64,000 nt of DNA from assembly GCA_963803295.1 (NCBI GenBank), contig CAWDMC010000002.1, positions 1-64,000 of the forward strand, read 5' to 3'. Of this stretch, positions 9,218-18,380 are shown piece after piece. The notes beneath the pieces are model-generated. The model worked only from the letters and a program-made list of their open reading frames with translations, did no database searches and was not told the origin of the DNA. The position numbers and the translations under genes were made by a program. Source of the DNA: CAWDMC01 sp963803295 (GTDB lineage: Bacteria; Acidobacteriota; Terriglobia; UBA7540). Position 1 is the first letter of the stretch; every line of letters starts with the position of its first letter.

Positions 9218-11116
9218 TCATCTCGGCCCTAAATCCCTCGCCGACGTAGCCTGCCCCGTGGACCGAACGGCAGCACCCTCGGCAGTGTCGATGGGAATTC
9301 CCAACAGCGCCTTTACCGGCACCGGCGTATCGTTTATTTTAGCCGGCCGGAACGCCCAATTCTCAAGAGCAGCCAGCAAAGGCTGATTGAACTCGATATT
9401 GGGGCTCTGCATCACCTTCAACCCTCGCATTTTTCCTTCGGAGTCGATCACCGCATACACCACGATCAGACGTCCTCGATATCGGGTGGCGAGTTCGATC
9501 GGCCATTCAGGCGTTTGCTTTTCTTTGGGAAAGGGCGCCTCAAGTCCACCTCGCGGGAAATCGGCTGATTTCAGAAGCGCATACTCGAGGGTCCACATTG
9601 GGGCAGGGTCGTCACTCGAGCTTGAGCTGTCCACATAGACCGTGAATACAGCCTCGTCGTGGAACACGCCGAAGTCACCCAGTCCCCCTCCGCTGTTCCC
9701 GCTGGAGACGATGGTCATCCCGTAGGATCCCGCATTGTGTTCCCCATTGGGAAGGTGAGAGCGAAGGGGAGTCTTGGTCCCTGAAGCCCACGATCCGCCT
9801 TGAATGGTGATGCCTGGAAAAGGCCCGGCGCCTGGGCCTGCCCCGGCCCCCGTTCCACTTCCCGAGCCCAACCCTGACCCGCGCCCTACACCGGAACCGG
9901 CGCCACTTCCAGCCCCCGTGCCAACCATCCCCCATGTCGTCTCAACGTTGCCGGAGCCCCGGCCGGTCGACAAGCCCGCCCCGCTGCTCCCACTGCCGTT
10001 CGTCGAGCGACTGGCGTTGCCAGCATTCGCCGTGCCATCCCCAGTCGCGTTGTGCGCAGCTGTGTCCGAATGACTTCCAACTCCTACCGAGCCACCTGTC
10101 GCGGCGACTGCAGGCGAACCTGGCCCCAGGTTCGTCATCGTCAGGTTGGGCAGAGCAGCAAGTGCGAACTGGCCGCGCGCTTCAGCGGGAGGAGGAACCT
10201 TGTCCCCGCCGGACAGGGGCATTGCGCTCAGCGCTAAAAGACTTCTGGAGTCGGCCCCGCCCGCGCCCGGCAGAGCCTCCGGCGTAGGTAAGGCCGGACG
10301 CGGTTTAACTACGGCATCTGCCGGGGCCGGGGGACGGGTGACCGCCTGGAGTGGAAGGGTCGTGCCGTCCTGAGCTTGAGTCGGCAGAGTCAGCTTGGGA
10401 GCCTCGAGAGGCGGGGGAGCATTAGGCGGCAAGGTCGGGAGGTGTAATTCGGGCACGATCGAGTGATTATCACTTGCTGGCTGTGCGGTTGACTGAAGGT
10501 AATGCTTGGGCGTCTCAGCCAAACCCGGTGGCGGCGGCTCAGGAGATGCTGCGGCCAGCCTCACCATGTTCGGCAGCGGAACGAATGTCTTCAACGCCGG
10601 TGGACGCGGAAGCACAGGCTGCAGAATAGTCTGAACGTGGTTCGTGGGATCGGGTGGATTCGAAACGATCGCTTGCGTCGCCGGGTAACTCACGCCGGTC
10701 GTGGTCTTGGCCGAGGCGGTCTTACCCTCCTGAGGGGTGGTATTCTCCTCACTTTTGCCGCTGCCGCCGCCCCCCTTATGGCCTCCTCCCAATTGGGGCA
10801 GGTACAAGAAGTCCTCACGAGCCATCGTTAGTTCCCAGTGGCCTCGTTTCGAGGCAGGGTTGAAGGTCGTATGGGCGACCGACCACAACAGGATCGCGAA
10901 GATTCCAACCTCATGCACCAAAAAGGAATAAAGAAGGCCGCGTCCGGGCCACCGGCCACGGTTCAGGCACGCAGACTTCAGTGCAAATTCAGGTGCTTCG
11001 CTCGGCGGTAAATCCACAGGCGTACAGGCCGGCTGCTGATTGAGAGCCAGGGACAGAAACGTCAATTCAGGACGCGAAGGGGTATCGGATTCGACTGCGG
11101 ACTTGTTCGATCTCAC
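9218..11116 (-). CDS. TonB-family protein with long Pro/Gly/Ser linker
   Basis: A 632-residue protein. A cytoplasmic N-terminus (about 1-60) is followed by one membrane segment (about 62-84, YSFLVHEVGIFAILLWSV). A proline-rich periplasmic linker (about 150-320) and a Gly/Ser-rich tract (about 340-450, GSGSGTGAGAGPG) come next. The C-terminal TonB-like domain spans about 525-615, with RYRGRLIVVYAVIDSEGKMRG and NWAFRPAKINDTPVPVK. It should connect inner-membrane energy to outer-membrane receptors or act in a Tad/adhesin system. No ExbB/ExbD genes are near. The low-complexity tract is open on the opposite strand too, which makes a false ORF there. Confidence 0.8.
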   Translation of the reverse strand: MRSNKSAVESDTPSRPELTFLSLALNQQPACTPVDLPPSEAPEFALKSACLNRGRWPGRGLLYSFLVHEVGIFAILLWSVAHTTFNPASKRGHWELTMAREDFLYLPQLGGGHKGGGGSGKSEENTTPQEGKTASAKTTTGVSYPATQAIVSNPPDPTNHVQTILQPVLPRPPALKTFVPLPNMVRLAAASPEPPPPGLAETPKHYLQSTAQPASDNHSIVPELHLPTLPPNAPPPLEAPKLTLPTQAQDGTTLPLQAVTRPPAPADAVVKPRPALPTPEALPGAGGADSRSLLALSAMPLSGGDKVPPPAEARGQFALAALPNLTMTNLGPGSPAVAATGGSVGVGSHSDTAAHNATGDGTANAGNASRSTNGSGSSGAGLSTGRGSGNVETTWGMVGTGAGSGAGSGVGRGSGLGSGSGTGAGAGPGAGPFPGITIQGGSWASGTKTPLRSHLPNGEHNAGSYGMTIVSSGNSGGGLGDFGVFHDEAVFTVYVDSSSSSDDPAPMWTLEYALLKSADFPRGGLEAPFPKEKQTPEWPIELATRYRGRLIVVYAVIDSEGKMRGLKVMQSPNIEFNQPLLAALENWAFRPAKINDTPVPVKALLGIPIDTAEGAAVRSTGQATSARDLGPR

Positions 11117-11237
11117 TTGGAAGTTGATGGCTCACCCCCCTTTTCTCTCACCCGTCTGCCTGGAGCCAGAGCCGTGATCGGCATCGTTGGCAACCCTATA
11201 TCTCCGAGCAAGTGAAATGCCACAGATCAGGAAGCGA

Positions 11238-11270
11238 GGTAGCGCGGACCCCGCTTTCGGGTCCGCGGCT
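11238..11270. repeat. RAYT-associated palindrome, 3' flank copy
   Basis: The block GGTAGCGCGGACCCCGC, then TTTC, then GGGTCCGCGG forms a hairpin (CGCGGACCC/GGGTCCGCG) just after the RAYT stop. It matches the palindromes in the 11.88-12.38 kb array. Confidence 0.7.
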
Positions 11271-11277
11271 CTTCCCG

Positions 11278-11799
11278 TCAAATTCTCACCGCTCGATCGG
11301 CGGGCAGCAGCACCCGGTCAATGACCAGCCCGCATCGCTTCTCCTGTTCCCCTGCGCTTACGCCAGCATATTCCGGATAGCTTGACCACCTCCAATCCTC
11401 CGGCCGCCTCACCAAGCCTCGCCGCACCGGGTTCATGTGAATGTACTCGATCGTCTCCTGGTACTCCTTTACGGTGCGGAGCGCACGGTCGAAAAAGCGT
11501 CCCTGCCAAAGTTTCCCGGCCTCGCACCTCAAAGGCGCGAGTTGGTTATTCGAGCTGAGCTTGATGGACTTCATAGCCGCAGAAATCGTGAGCGGGTAAG
11601 GTGGGAACAAGATGACGTGCCAGTGGTCCGGCAAGATCACCCAGGCCGTCAGCCGGAATCGCTGCCGCGACCGCACCGCGCCAAGGCACTTCGCCAGCGC
11701 TGCGAATTGAGATTCATCAAGCGGCTTGCGCTTCGGCAGCAGCTTAGCGGTCAGGAAGAAGAAACGGTCCGAAAGCACCAAGCGCCGCAGCCGGGACAT
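11278..11799 (-). CDS. REP-associated tyrosine transposase (RAYT, Y1_Tnp family)
   Basis: A 173-residue IS200-like transposase. Visible motifs are LTAWVILPDHWHVILFP, the HUH metal-binding histidine pair (H-W-H), and EYQETIEYIHMNPVRRGLV with the catalytic-tyrosine region followed by WRWSSYPEY, the standard RAYT ending. I place the start at the ATG at 11799 (MSRLRRLVLSDRFFFLT). The frame stays open upstream to 12087, but that stretch is flank-derived repeat and not family sequence. RAYTs move or maintain REP palindromes. Here homologous palindromic repeats sit on both sides of the gene. Confidence 0.85.
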   Translation of the reverse strand: MSRLRRLVLSDRFFFLTAKLLPKRKPLDESQFAALAKCLGAVRSRQRFRLTAWVILPDHWHVILFPPYPLTISAAMKSIKLSSNNQLAPLRCEAGKLWQGRFFDRALRTVKEYQETIEYIHMNPVRRGLVRRPEDWRWSSYPEYAGVSAGEQEKRCGLVIDRVLLPADRAVRI

Positions 11800-12380
11800 G
11801 GTTTCACCGTACAAGCACTCGGCTCCGCCCACCAAGCGTGAAAGCCGCCACCGATAACATTGTGGTTCAATGACATCGACATGGAGGTAGCGCGGACCCC
11901 GCTTTTGGGTCCGCGGTTGTTTGCGGGCGGATCGGGAAAAAACCGCAGACGCAAAGGCGGCGTCTGCGCCGCCTGCTACAGGCCGTGCCCATAGTCGTTC
12001 AACCCCACAAGCCGCTTCACCGTACAAGCATTGGGCCCACCCATCAAGCTGAAAGCCGCCACCGATAACATTGTGGTTCAACGACATCGACCGAGGTAGC
12101 GCGGACCCCGCTTTTGGGTCCGCGGTTGTTTGCAGGCGGATCGGGAAAAAACCGCAGACGCAAAGGCGGCGTCTGCGCTACCGCTTCACCGTACAAGCAT
12201 TGGGCCCACCCATCAAGCGTGAAAGCCGCCACCAATAACATTGTGGTTCAACGACATCGACCAGGTAGCGCGGACCCCGCTTTTGGGTCCGCGGTTGTTT
12301 GCAGGCGGATCGGGGACAGGCCGTGCCCGTAGTCGTTCAAGCCCACAAGCGGCGGACCCAAAGGCGGGGTCCGCGCTACC
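11800..12380. repeat. three tandem copies of the RAYT upstream flank with REP-like palindromes
   Basis: Units of roughly 140-210 bases start at about 11800, 12013 and 12181. Each holds, in order, TTCACCGTACAAGCA, a CCCACC(A/C)ATCAAGC block, AACATTGTGGTTCAA, ACATCGAC, and the palindrome GGTAGCGCGGACCCCGC/GGGTCCGCGG. Two of them also carry a second palindrome, AACCGCAGACGC/GCGTCTGCGC, at about 11940-11975 and 12150-12180. The first unit directly precedes the RAYT start, so the array is an amplification of the gene's own 5' flank. An inverted copy of the palindrome closes the array at 12351-12380. Confidence 0.75.
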
Positions 12381-12503
12381 TTGCTTCCGACACCATGATG
12401 GGCAGGTCTCCCACTATTGGCTCCTCAGTTGGGTGGGCAACAGTCGTGACGTCGTGACTCGGATGCCTGCTCCCACGCAGTCGGGCGCTCCGGTACCCGG
12501 AGG

Positions 12504-14304
12504 CTATTGGAGCAAAGTCGCCTTCAGAATGTTATAGATGGCGTTCGGGTTCAGAGACATGGCGATGACACCATTGCCACCTAGAATCACCTCATCTGAC
12601 GTGATGTTGCCGAGGACATATGTCGTGCCTCCGGAATTACCCTGAAGTTGGAGGAAGGCGTTGTACCCAGCCGAAGGGTCATCGCAATTCGTGCCTGTAC
12701 CAGCCGAGTTGCAGTTGTGGAAGTACATGTTGCCCGACAGGACCATCTGCCCCCCACCCTGCAAGCTGGGTTGACCGTTAGAATCTGCGTTAGCGCGATT
12801 GTCAAAGAAAATCAGCCCACGTACCGTTCCCGTCGTATCGTTGGCGCTTCCGACTGCCCGTACCTCCACTAGTGCATTGACCTAGCAGGACGTTGCCGGA
12901 AACCGTTGTCGGAATGCTGGCCTGCGCGGGTGGCGCTGTTCCGCCTGAACAGGTCGCGTTGGCGGTGGTGTAGTCGGTAACAGTGTGACCACCCGGCGCA
13001 CCGCCGGAGTTCGAATCGAAGAGGACCGAACCGTAGCTGCCAGCGCCGGACGGCCCTGAAAAGTAAAACATCGTCCCATTTCCGTTGCCGGTCACGGTGC
13101 TGGGCCGTACCATGGAGTTTGGGCCTACTTTCAAGCCATAACGACACTGGCCTGTAGGGTTCGCAACGCAACCTGTGCCTGGTGAGCCGCAGTTCCCATT
13201 CACAGTGCCAGTGATGTAGTAGATTCCCGGGTCAAAAATTGCTGTGACATGGTCAACAACGATGGCGCTCGTGTAGAGTCCGGGAGTATATTCTGCGCAA
13301 CCGTGATCGTCAGGACAGCCGTTAACTCCAGGTCCTACGTTGCAGTTTCCTGCAACCACCTTGGCCCAAGTGCAAGTAGTGCCGGGAGGCGCAGTTGGTG
13401 CGCCAGGCAGCGACGGCGCGGGCGTAAGCATGTAGGGGTCGCTGATAGGAGTGGTTGCTTGCCATGATCCGGTATTCTGGGTGGCGAAACCCGCCACTGA
13501 GCTGGTGCTGGGGGCGCCCGAGATGCCGAAAAATTTCAGTTGAAGTTGGTTTCCCCCTTGCAAAGGTCGATGGCCGTGCCGTTTGATGGCGGACAACCCC
13601 CGGTCAGCACAGTTGGGCAGCCGCCATTGCTCGTGGCGGCGGCACAAGTTGTATTCTTCGAATTGACCTGAATGCTTCTGGTTGGCCCCCCAACGATGCT
13701 GACCCGCGCGCTCCCGCTGACTTGGAAGGCATGAGGGCAGCTCGGATTCAGTACGATAATCGGCACAGGCGCCTTAGACTGGAGCACGCCGCAGACCGCT
13801 TTAGCGCCTACATCCATGGTTCATCGAGCCGGAGAGCATGGCCGCGAAGAACACCTTCACCCGGTCAGTAACGCTCACCTGAAGAAATGGCACGGCAACC
13901 GGGGGATTGGGAGGGGTGGTGACGCCTGCGACGGTCCCGGGATAGCTGAGGGTTACCTTGTTCGAGGGCGATCCCGCCGTCAGGCCGGGAGCTGTCATAG
14001 CCGTTGTGCGCCGCATACCAGCACGGTGCGATGGTAGCGGAGTTGGCAGGACAGTCTGTGGTGCTGTTGATCCATAGAAACTGCCGGCGCCTTCGGCTTG
14101 GACCAGCATGTCCATCACGACTCCCGTGCAGGCAGCGTCTGCGGCGGTCTGGGCGGCCTGCCGATGGAACCACAAGTTGGCAATATCCACGCCAAAACCG
14201 ACCGCCCCCAAGAGGAAGATACCCAGGGCGAGCAAAACGACTACGGTGACTTGACCGCTATCCGACGGGAGACGGCCAATCCTTGATGAAACGCTGTTTC
14301 TCAT
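12504..14304 (-). pseudogene. TadG-like pilus-associated protein, three frameshifts
   Basis: Four frames join into one protein of about 600 residues. The start (14304) gives SDSGQVTVVVLLALGIFLLGAVGFGVDIANLW, the TadG/TadE-type N-terminal membrane segment. The remainder is a large secreted beta-rich domain with Gly/Ser/Thr and paired cysteines, ending NAIYNILKATLLQ at 12504. Breaks lie near 13810 (one extra base in aaccatgg), 13600 and 12870. It would be anchored in the inner membrane with a periplasmic or surface domain and belongs with the minor pseudopilin genes just upstream. Indels of one base with intact coding between them allow either recent decay or sequencing error. Confidence 0.7.
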
Positions 14305-14422
14305 GGCGTGTTAATTCCCATTGGCTGAATTGCTGCTTTGCGACTGCGACTGTCAGTTCCCTTTGGGACGTCTCGACCAAGCCCAACCAGGGGTGGGCAC
14401 GCAGCAATCGGCAAGGCCTCCT

Positions 14423-14898
14423 TCAATAGGCAATGCGCCCCTCGGCCGCGGCGTTGACAGTTATGCTGGGCCAGCCAAGGCCAAAGAGTGGCCTGAAAGG
14501 GTAACTTACTGTCACTCGGATGCGGCTAGGAGGGTCGCTGGTCGTATAGAGGGAGACCCGTAGTTCACGTTGACCGTCATACCGGAAACATCATGGAAAG
14601 AAAGCTTCGCCCAGTTGCTCACTTGGGTCTTTACGTTGGCGAATGTGGTGTCGGTGCAAGCGGTGCTACAATTACCGCTACAGGATGCGCCACCAAGGTC
14701 GCATCCGTGGACGATGGCGTAGCGCACGCCTTCCTTGGCCGAACCTGCCAGGACGTCATAGGTGTAAACCATCATGATCACTTCCAGGATGCCGACGACG
14801 AAAAGCATAATGAACAGAATGGTCAACAGGAACTCCACTGAGGCTTGGCCATGATCCTCTTTTCGGCTGATTGTCACGCGTTTTCCAAGCATCGTCAT
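14423..14898 (-). pseudogene. TadE-like pseudopilin, frameshift near the C-terminus
   Basis: The N-terminal part reads HGQASVEFLLTILFIMLFVVGILEVIMM, the TadE motif (G-x-x-x-V-E-F followed by a hydrophobic helix) that prepilin peptidase cleaves after the Gly. The frame stops early at 14512. A one-base shift near 14555 restores YTTSDPPSRIRVTVSYPFRP and a continuation to PSITVNAAAEGRIAY with a stop at 14423-14425, the usual TadE ending. Cysteines in the middle (CDLGGASCSGNCSTAC) suggest disulfides. The start is taken at ATG 14898, with 14892 as an alternative. Confidence 0.7.
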
Positions 14899-14951
14899 AT
14901 GCTTCAATTCATGACCCGCATCTCGGCCTGACGGTGGAAGGTGCATTGAAA

Positions 14952-15520
14952 TCAGCCGCCGCTCGAATTGCAGATCGAGGCGGCCAGCAAGGTGATGTTA
15001 AAGGGAGTACCAGGGATCAGCGGCCTAAATGTGTAAGTCACATCAACCCGGTTCAAATGAAAGCCGGAACTGACACTTCCCATATCAATATCAGGTGTGT
15101 AAGACCCCGAACTATTATAAGGAGTGCATTTTGAAGTTCCGTCCGCGTTAATACCCGTAAACACTGTGCATACCTGAACGGGCGTGCTTCCGCCGCTCGA
15201 AAGCGCCCCCGTCATGTCGTTCAATGTCAAACAGCTTACGGAAGTAGATGTGGTCGTCGTGCACCCGGCAGCCTGGCCGGGGGGAGGCAACGCAAAGTGA
15301 ATTGGGAGTCCGCGAATCCTAGGGTGGAATACAACGTTCCGCTGCGCGGAGCCGCCGCCAGGTTGATGGCCACGACAAAAAAATAGGCGAAATTGATGGT
15401 ATTGAGCGCCAGCATCAGCAGGAACGGTACGATCAGCGCGGTCTCCACCAAAGCTTGGCCGGAGGAGGACGCAAACCCCTGCGGCGTTCGCTCTAAGCCA
15501 TTCATTAAACGGTGTTTCAT
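14952..15520 (-). pseudogene. second TadE-like pseudopilin, one frameshift
   Basis: The start at 15520 (MKHRLMNGLERTPQG) leads to SSSGQALVETALIVPFLLMLALNTINFAYFF, again the peptidase site and hydrophobic helix of TadE-type pseudopilins. The frame breaks near 15290. The second frame continues CTTTTSTSVSCLTLNDMTGA to VDVTYTFRPLIPGTPFNITLLA and stops at 14952. The 5' end slightly overlaps or abuts the NtrC gene end (15532), so the order activator, TadE, TadE, TadG forms one minus-strand operon. Alternative starts lie at 15535 and 15505. Confidence 0.7.
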
Positions 15521-15531
15521 TGAATGGGGTC

Positions 15532-17052
15532 TCATTGCAGGCGGCTTGATTGAAGTCGGTCGTACGGCGCCGGCTGATCCTCTAAATCCAGAGCCTCTTC
15601 TCCGTCGCCCGTGGCTTCCGTGATATTCAATTGGTTCAAAAGACGATGCAAATAACATCGGCTGATACTCAACTCCCTTGCCGCTTTCACTTTGTTGCCG
15701 CCGTGGACCTTCAGCGCTGAACGAACGATCTCCCGCTTGAAACTCTGCACGGCCTCGTGGAACGAACCTCTAGTGATCTCGGTAGCAACCGCCAGTTGGC
15801 TCAACTCCGGCGGTAAGTCGTCCACGCCCAACCGGCTGCCATCCGCTAAAACCACACTGCGCTCGATGACGTTTTGCAATTCCCGCACGTTCCCAGGCCA
15901 CTCGTAGCTGGCGAGCGCCGCCACAAAGCTGGCGCTAAGCCCACTGAGTTCTTTGCCGTGGGCTGAGGCGAATATCCTTAGAAAATGCTCAGCCAGCAGC
16001 GGAATGTCGTCAACCCGCTCTCGCAGCGGGGGAAGGTGCAGCTTCAACACCGAAATGCGGAAGTACAGATCTTGCCGGAACGTCCCTTCGCTAACCATCT
16101 TCTGCAGATCCCGGTTGGTGGCGCAGACCACGCGAACGTCCAGGGGAATCGTCGTGTTTGAACCCAATCGCTCCATACTGCGCTCCTGCAGAACTCGAAG
16201 CAACTTGGCCTGCAAGGGAAGGGCCAAGTCGCCGATCTCGTCAAGGAAGATCGTCCCGCCTTGTGCCTCCTCGAACCGGCCGCGCCGAGTCTGGGCGGCT
16301 CCCGTAAAGGCGCCCTTTTCGTGCCCAAAGAGTTCATCTTCAATGAGGCTCTCCGGCAGCGCGCATGCTGAAAAGGCTACAAAAGGCTTCTGCGCCCTTG
16401 GGCTCATGCGGTGGATGGCCCGCGCCACCACCTCTTTACCGGTTCCGCTCTCGCCAGTGACCAGGATTGTTGTTAAGACGCCGGCTACCTTGTGGACCAG
16501 TTCGCGGACGTGCTCCATCGGCTTGCTGTTCCCAAGAAGCCCGTCAACTGGCTTGACCCCTAGAAGCTGTTGAGCAGCAGCGAGTTCCCTGCTCAGTCTG
16601 GCCCTCTCGAAGGCGCGGTCTATGGCAAATCGTAGCTCTTGAATCGATAGCGGTTGTGGAAAGAAGTCGTGTGCCCCTTGCCTCATGGCCTTGATAGCCG
16701 TCTCGCGGCGTGCGTCCCAGCTAAAGACAATGACCGGAAGCGCCACTTCCAACTCGCAGGTCAGCTCCAGAAGTCCCAGACCCGGCTGCTTCTCGCTTGT
16801 GGAGGGCTTACCGTTCGCTTTTCCGTTTTTCGGCTTTCCGTTCGCGGAGGACAAATCGTCCCAGTTCAGCAACACCACGTCCGCCTCATCCTGGTGCAGG
16901 ATGGGGAGTGCTGTTGCTGCATTCGGGACGTGTGCCAAGGCATATCCCTCACCTAGGACGCCCATCAGCACTGCTCCAAACACTTCATCCTGATCGATCA
17001 GGAGCACCCTTTTCGGTTGATGTTCACTCAAATGACCACCTCGAACTCCCAA
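15532..17052 (-). CDS. NtrC-type sigma-54 activator with degenerate receiver
   Basis: A 506-residue enhancer-binding protein. The receiver-like domain (about 14-150) keeps the acidic pocket (LLIDQDE, 17-23). It has N63 where the phosphoacceptor Asp belongs (VVLLNWDD) and Q133 where the conserved Lys belongs (FFPQP), with a polar insert at about 68-91 (NGKPKNGKANGKP). The AAA+ domain (about 172-400) has Walker A GESGTGKE (200-207), the sigma-54 contact loop GAFTGA (247-252) and Walker B GGTIFLDEIGD. A Fis-type HTH ends the protein (GGNKVKAARELSISRCYLHRLL). It should activate sigma-54 promoters without normal Asp phosphorylation. TadE genes follow it, and a sigma-54 promoter lies about 570 bases away on the other strand. 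Confidence 0.9.
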   Translation of the reverse strand: MGVRGGHLSEHQPKRVLLIDQDEVFGAVLMGVLGEGYALAHVPNAATALPILHQDEADVVLLNWDDLSSANGKPKNGKANGKPSTSEKQPGLGLLELTCELEVALPVIVFSWDARRETAIKAMRQGAHDFFPQPLSIQELRFAIDRAFERARLSRELAAAQQLLGVKPVDGLLGNSKPMEHVRELVHKVAGVLTTILVTGESGTGKEVVARAIHRMSPRAQKPFVAFSACALPESLIEDELFGHEKGAFTGAAQTRRGRFEEAQGGTIFLDEIGDLALPLQAKLLRVLQERSMERLGSNTTIPLDVRVVCATNRDLQKMVSEGTFRQDLYFRISVLKLHLPPLRERVDDIPLLAEHFLRIFASAHGKELSGLSASFVAALASYEWPGNVRELQNVIERSVVLADGSRLGVDDLPPELSQLAVATEITRGSFHEAVQSFKREIVRSALKVHGGNKVKAARELSISRCYLHRLLNQLNITEATGDGEEALDLEDQPAPYDRLQSSRLQ

Positions 17053-17710
17053 AGCTCCGACGTTTCGGTAGGACAGGGCTGGCGCGTTGCGCGCGAAATC
17101 GGACAGATCAGCCCCAGTAGCATGCCAGGATGGAGCAAGGCAGACACTGGGTCAATGCTCCGAAGGTCTCATTTATTAATAAGTTAATAGTATATGTAAA
17201 CCAAAAATAACCACTGTCAACAAACGTATACACTCCCTGCCAGATGAGTGTTAACGTCCATCTCCGATCTTGAGATATTCTAGTCATCTGTTGCAGTGAT
17301 CTGCATCACAATCTGCCCCATCCCTCCGGTCTTGGACTGTGCGCCAGGCTTGCCCAATAGACCCGCGCGGGTGGCCAATCCGCATCCGCATGGCTGGCGT
17401 GTTCCGCAACATGGCAGCCTAGCGTTCTCAAGCCACACTGCCGATCCTCCATTAGGAGCAATGTATTCGCGGACCGTTTCTAGCCCGGCGACAGACTGAT
17501 CTGGCTTCCTGAATTCTGCCTAGAGCGATCGATCTTGGGTGCTGCGGGCGGAATTCCATCGTGGACGCTATCGGCTGGAGTCGGTCGGAACTTGAGCGGA
17601 AGATGAGCCAGATCTTGGCAGTCCACTTGCCTACTTCTCAGCTTGAGGGCTGTCTGCGATTAGTGAGCATCAGGTCAACGTTTGCACCAGCCTTGGAATA
17701 AGGAAGAACA
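17053..17710. other. long regulatory gap between divergent genes
   Basis: About 650 bases between the NtrC-type gene and the plus-strand gene at 17711. It holds an AT-rich stretch (about 17168-17240, with TTATTAATAAGTTAATAGTA), likely promoter or upstream activator DNA, and the sigma-54 promoter at 17616. No coding frame was recognised. Confidence 0.5.
17616..17631 (+). promoter_or_regulatory. sigma-54 (-24/-12) promoter
   Basis: TGGCAGTCCACTTGCC matches the sigma-54 consensus TGGCAC(G)-N4-TTGC(A/T), with the invariant GG and GC exactly ten bases apart. It lies 80 bases before the ATG at 17711 and close to a divergently encoded NtrC-type activator. Only the base after TTGC differs from consensus. 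Confidence 0.65.
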
Positions 17711-18181
17711 ATGATTGCTCCACTCGCAATGTTGTATACCCCAGCTCTTAACAAGTACCTCGTCGTGCTCGTACCCGCTGCATTGTTGCTGTACGGAACC
17801 AGCCATCCGGTGAACCGCCTTCGGACCGATATGCCTGCCAGCTTCGTGGACGTTCCGGCGAGTGTCACGCAGGCACGCCGGGATACAGCGGCCAAGGTGG
17901 CCCAAGCCTACTGGAACGTGGCGGTGAACACGATCCAGTGGCAGTACGAGTTCGGCTCCTCCCTGCCGGCTGATCCCCCGGACAACTTCCAGATTGACCT
18001 GAAGCTGTTCGGCGCCCGGCCCGACTCGCGGTCACGGTATTGGGCCAGGCTGCGCCAAGTATGGTCCTCGCCCGAGAGCTGGCGGACCCGTCTGGAGTGG
18101 AGTTCCAGCCGGCTTACCCGGCCCGCGAGCCAGGCGGAGCAATGGATTTCGGACTACCTGCGGGACATTAAGGGATCTTAA
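17711..18181 (+). CDS. membrane-anchored Trp-rich protein of unknown family, copy 1
   Basis: A 156-residue protein with one N-terminal hydrophobic segment (about 13-30, KYLVVLVPAALLLYGTS) and a soluble, probably periplasmic part. Shared with the copy at 18381 are RLR(T/A)DMP, VPAS, QAYWN, IQWxY, LPxDPPxxF, RYWxRLRQVW and a final WI..YL.D. The tryptophans are conserved. The fold is unknown, and no signal cleavage site is obvious. It is the first gene after the sigma-54 promoter at 17616 and heads a run of glycan-type membrane genes. A role in envelope or glycan assembly is inferred only from position. Confidence 0.65.
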   Translation: MIAPLAMLYTPALNKYLVVLVPAALLLYGTSHPVNRLRTDMPASFVDVPASVTQARRDTAAKVAQAYWNVAVNTIQWQYEFGSSLPADPPDNFQIDLKLFGARPDSRSRYWARLRQVWSSPESWRTRLEWSSSRLTRPASQAEQWISDYLRDIKGS

Positions 18182-18215
18182 TCAACCCCAATAGCAGGCC
18201 GAATGGCGGAGGGAC

Positions 18216-18362
18216 GCGAGTGACGTGTAAGAGCCGGGATCGGACGCCGCAGTCAGACTGTAGCGCGGGTGTCCTCACCCGCGCCGCGCCCGGTGACTGT
18301 AGCGCGGGTCTCCTCACCCGCGCCCGGTGACGTGCAAAGCCGGGATCGGACACCGCAGTCAG
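18216..18362. repeat. palindromic and direct repeats between the paralogues
   Basis: A 36-base direct repeat (GTGACGTG.AA.AGCCGGG, then ATCGGAC.CCGCAGTCAG) occurs at about 18220 and 18327. Between the copies are two palindromes, TGTAGCGCGGGTGTCCTCAC and TGTAGCGCGGGTCTCCTCAC, each followed by CCGCGCC, able to fold as hairpins. The same palindrome family occurs once more at 56566. Confidence 0.6.
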
Positions 18363-18380
18363 TCCCTGAGTCGAGGCGGC

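Noticed and set aside
9804..10073. Pro-rich plus-strand frame opposite the TonB gene
   Set aside because: It is the antisense of the Gly/Ser linker; the TonB frame on the minus strand explains the sequence.
11800..12087. N-terminal extension of the RAYT to 12087
   Set aside because: The added residues derive from the repeated flank; family similarity begins at the ATG at 11799.
17398..17416. TGGCGTGTTCCGCAA as a second sigma-54 box
   Set aside because: The GG-to-GC spacing is two bases short.
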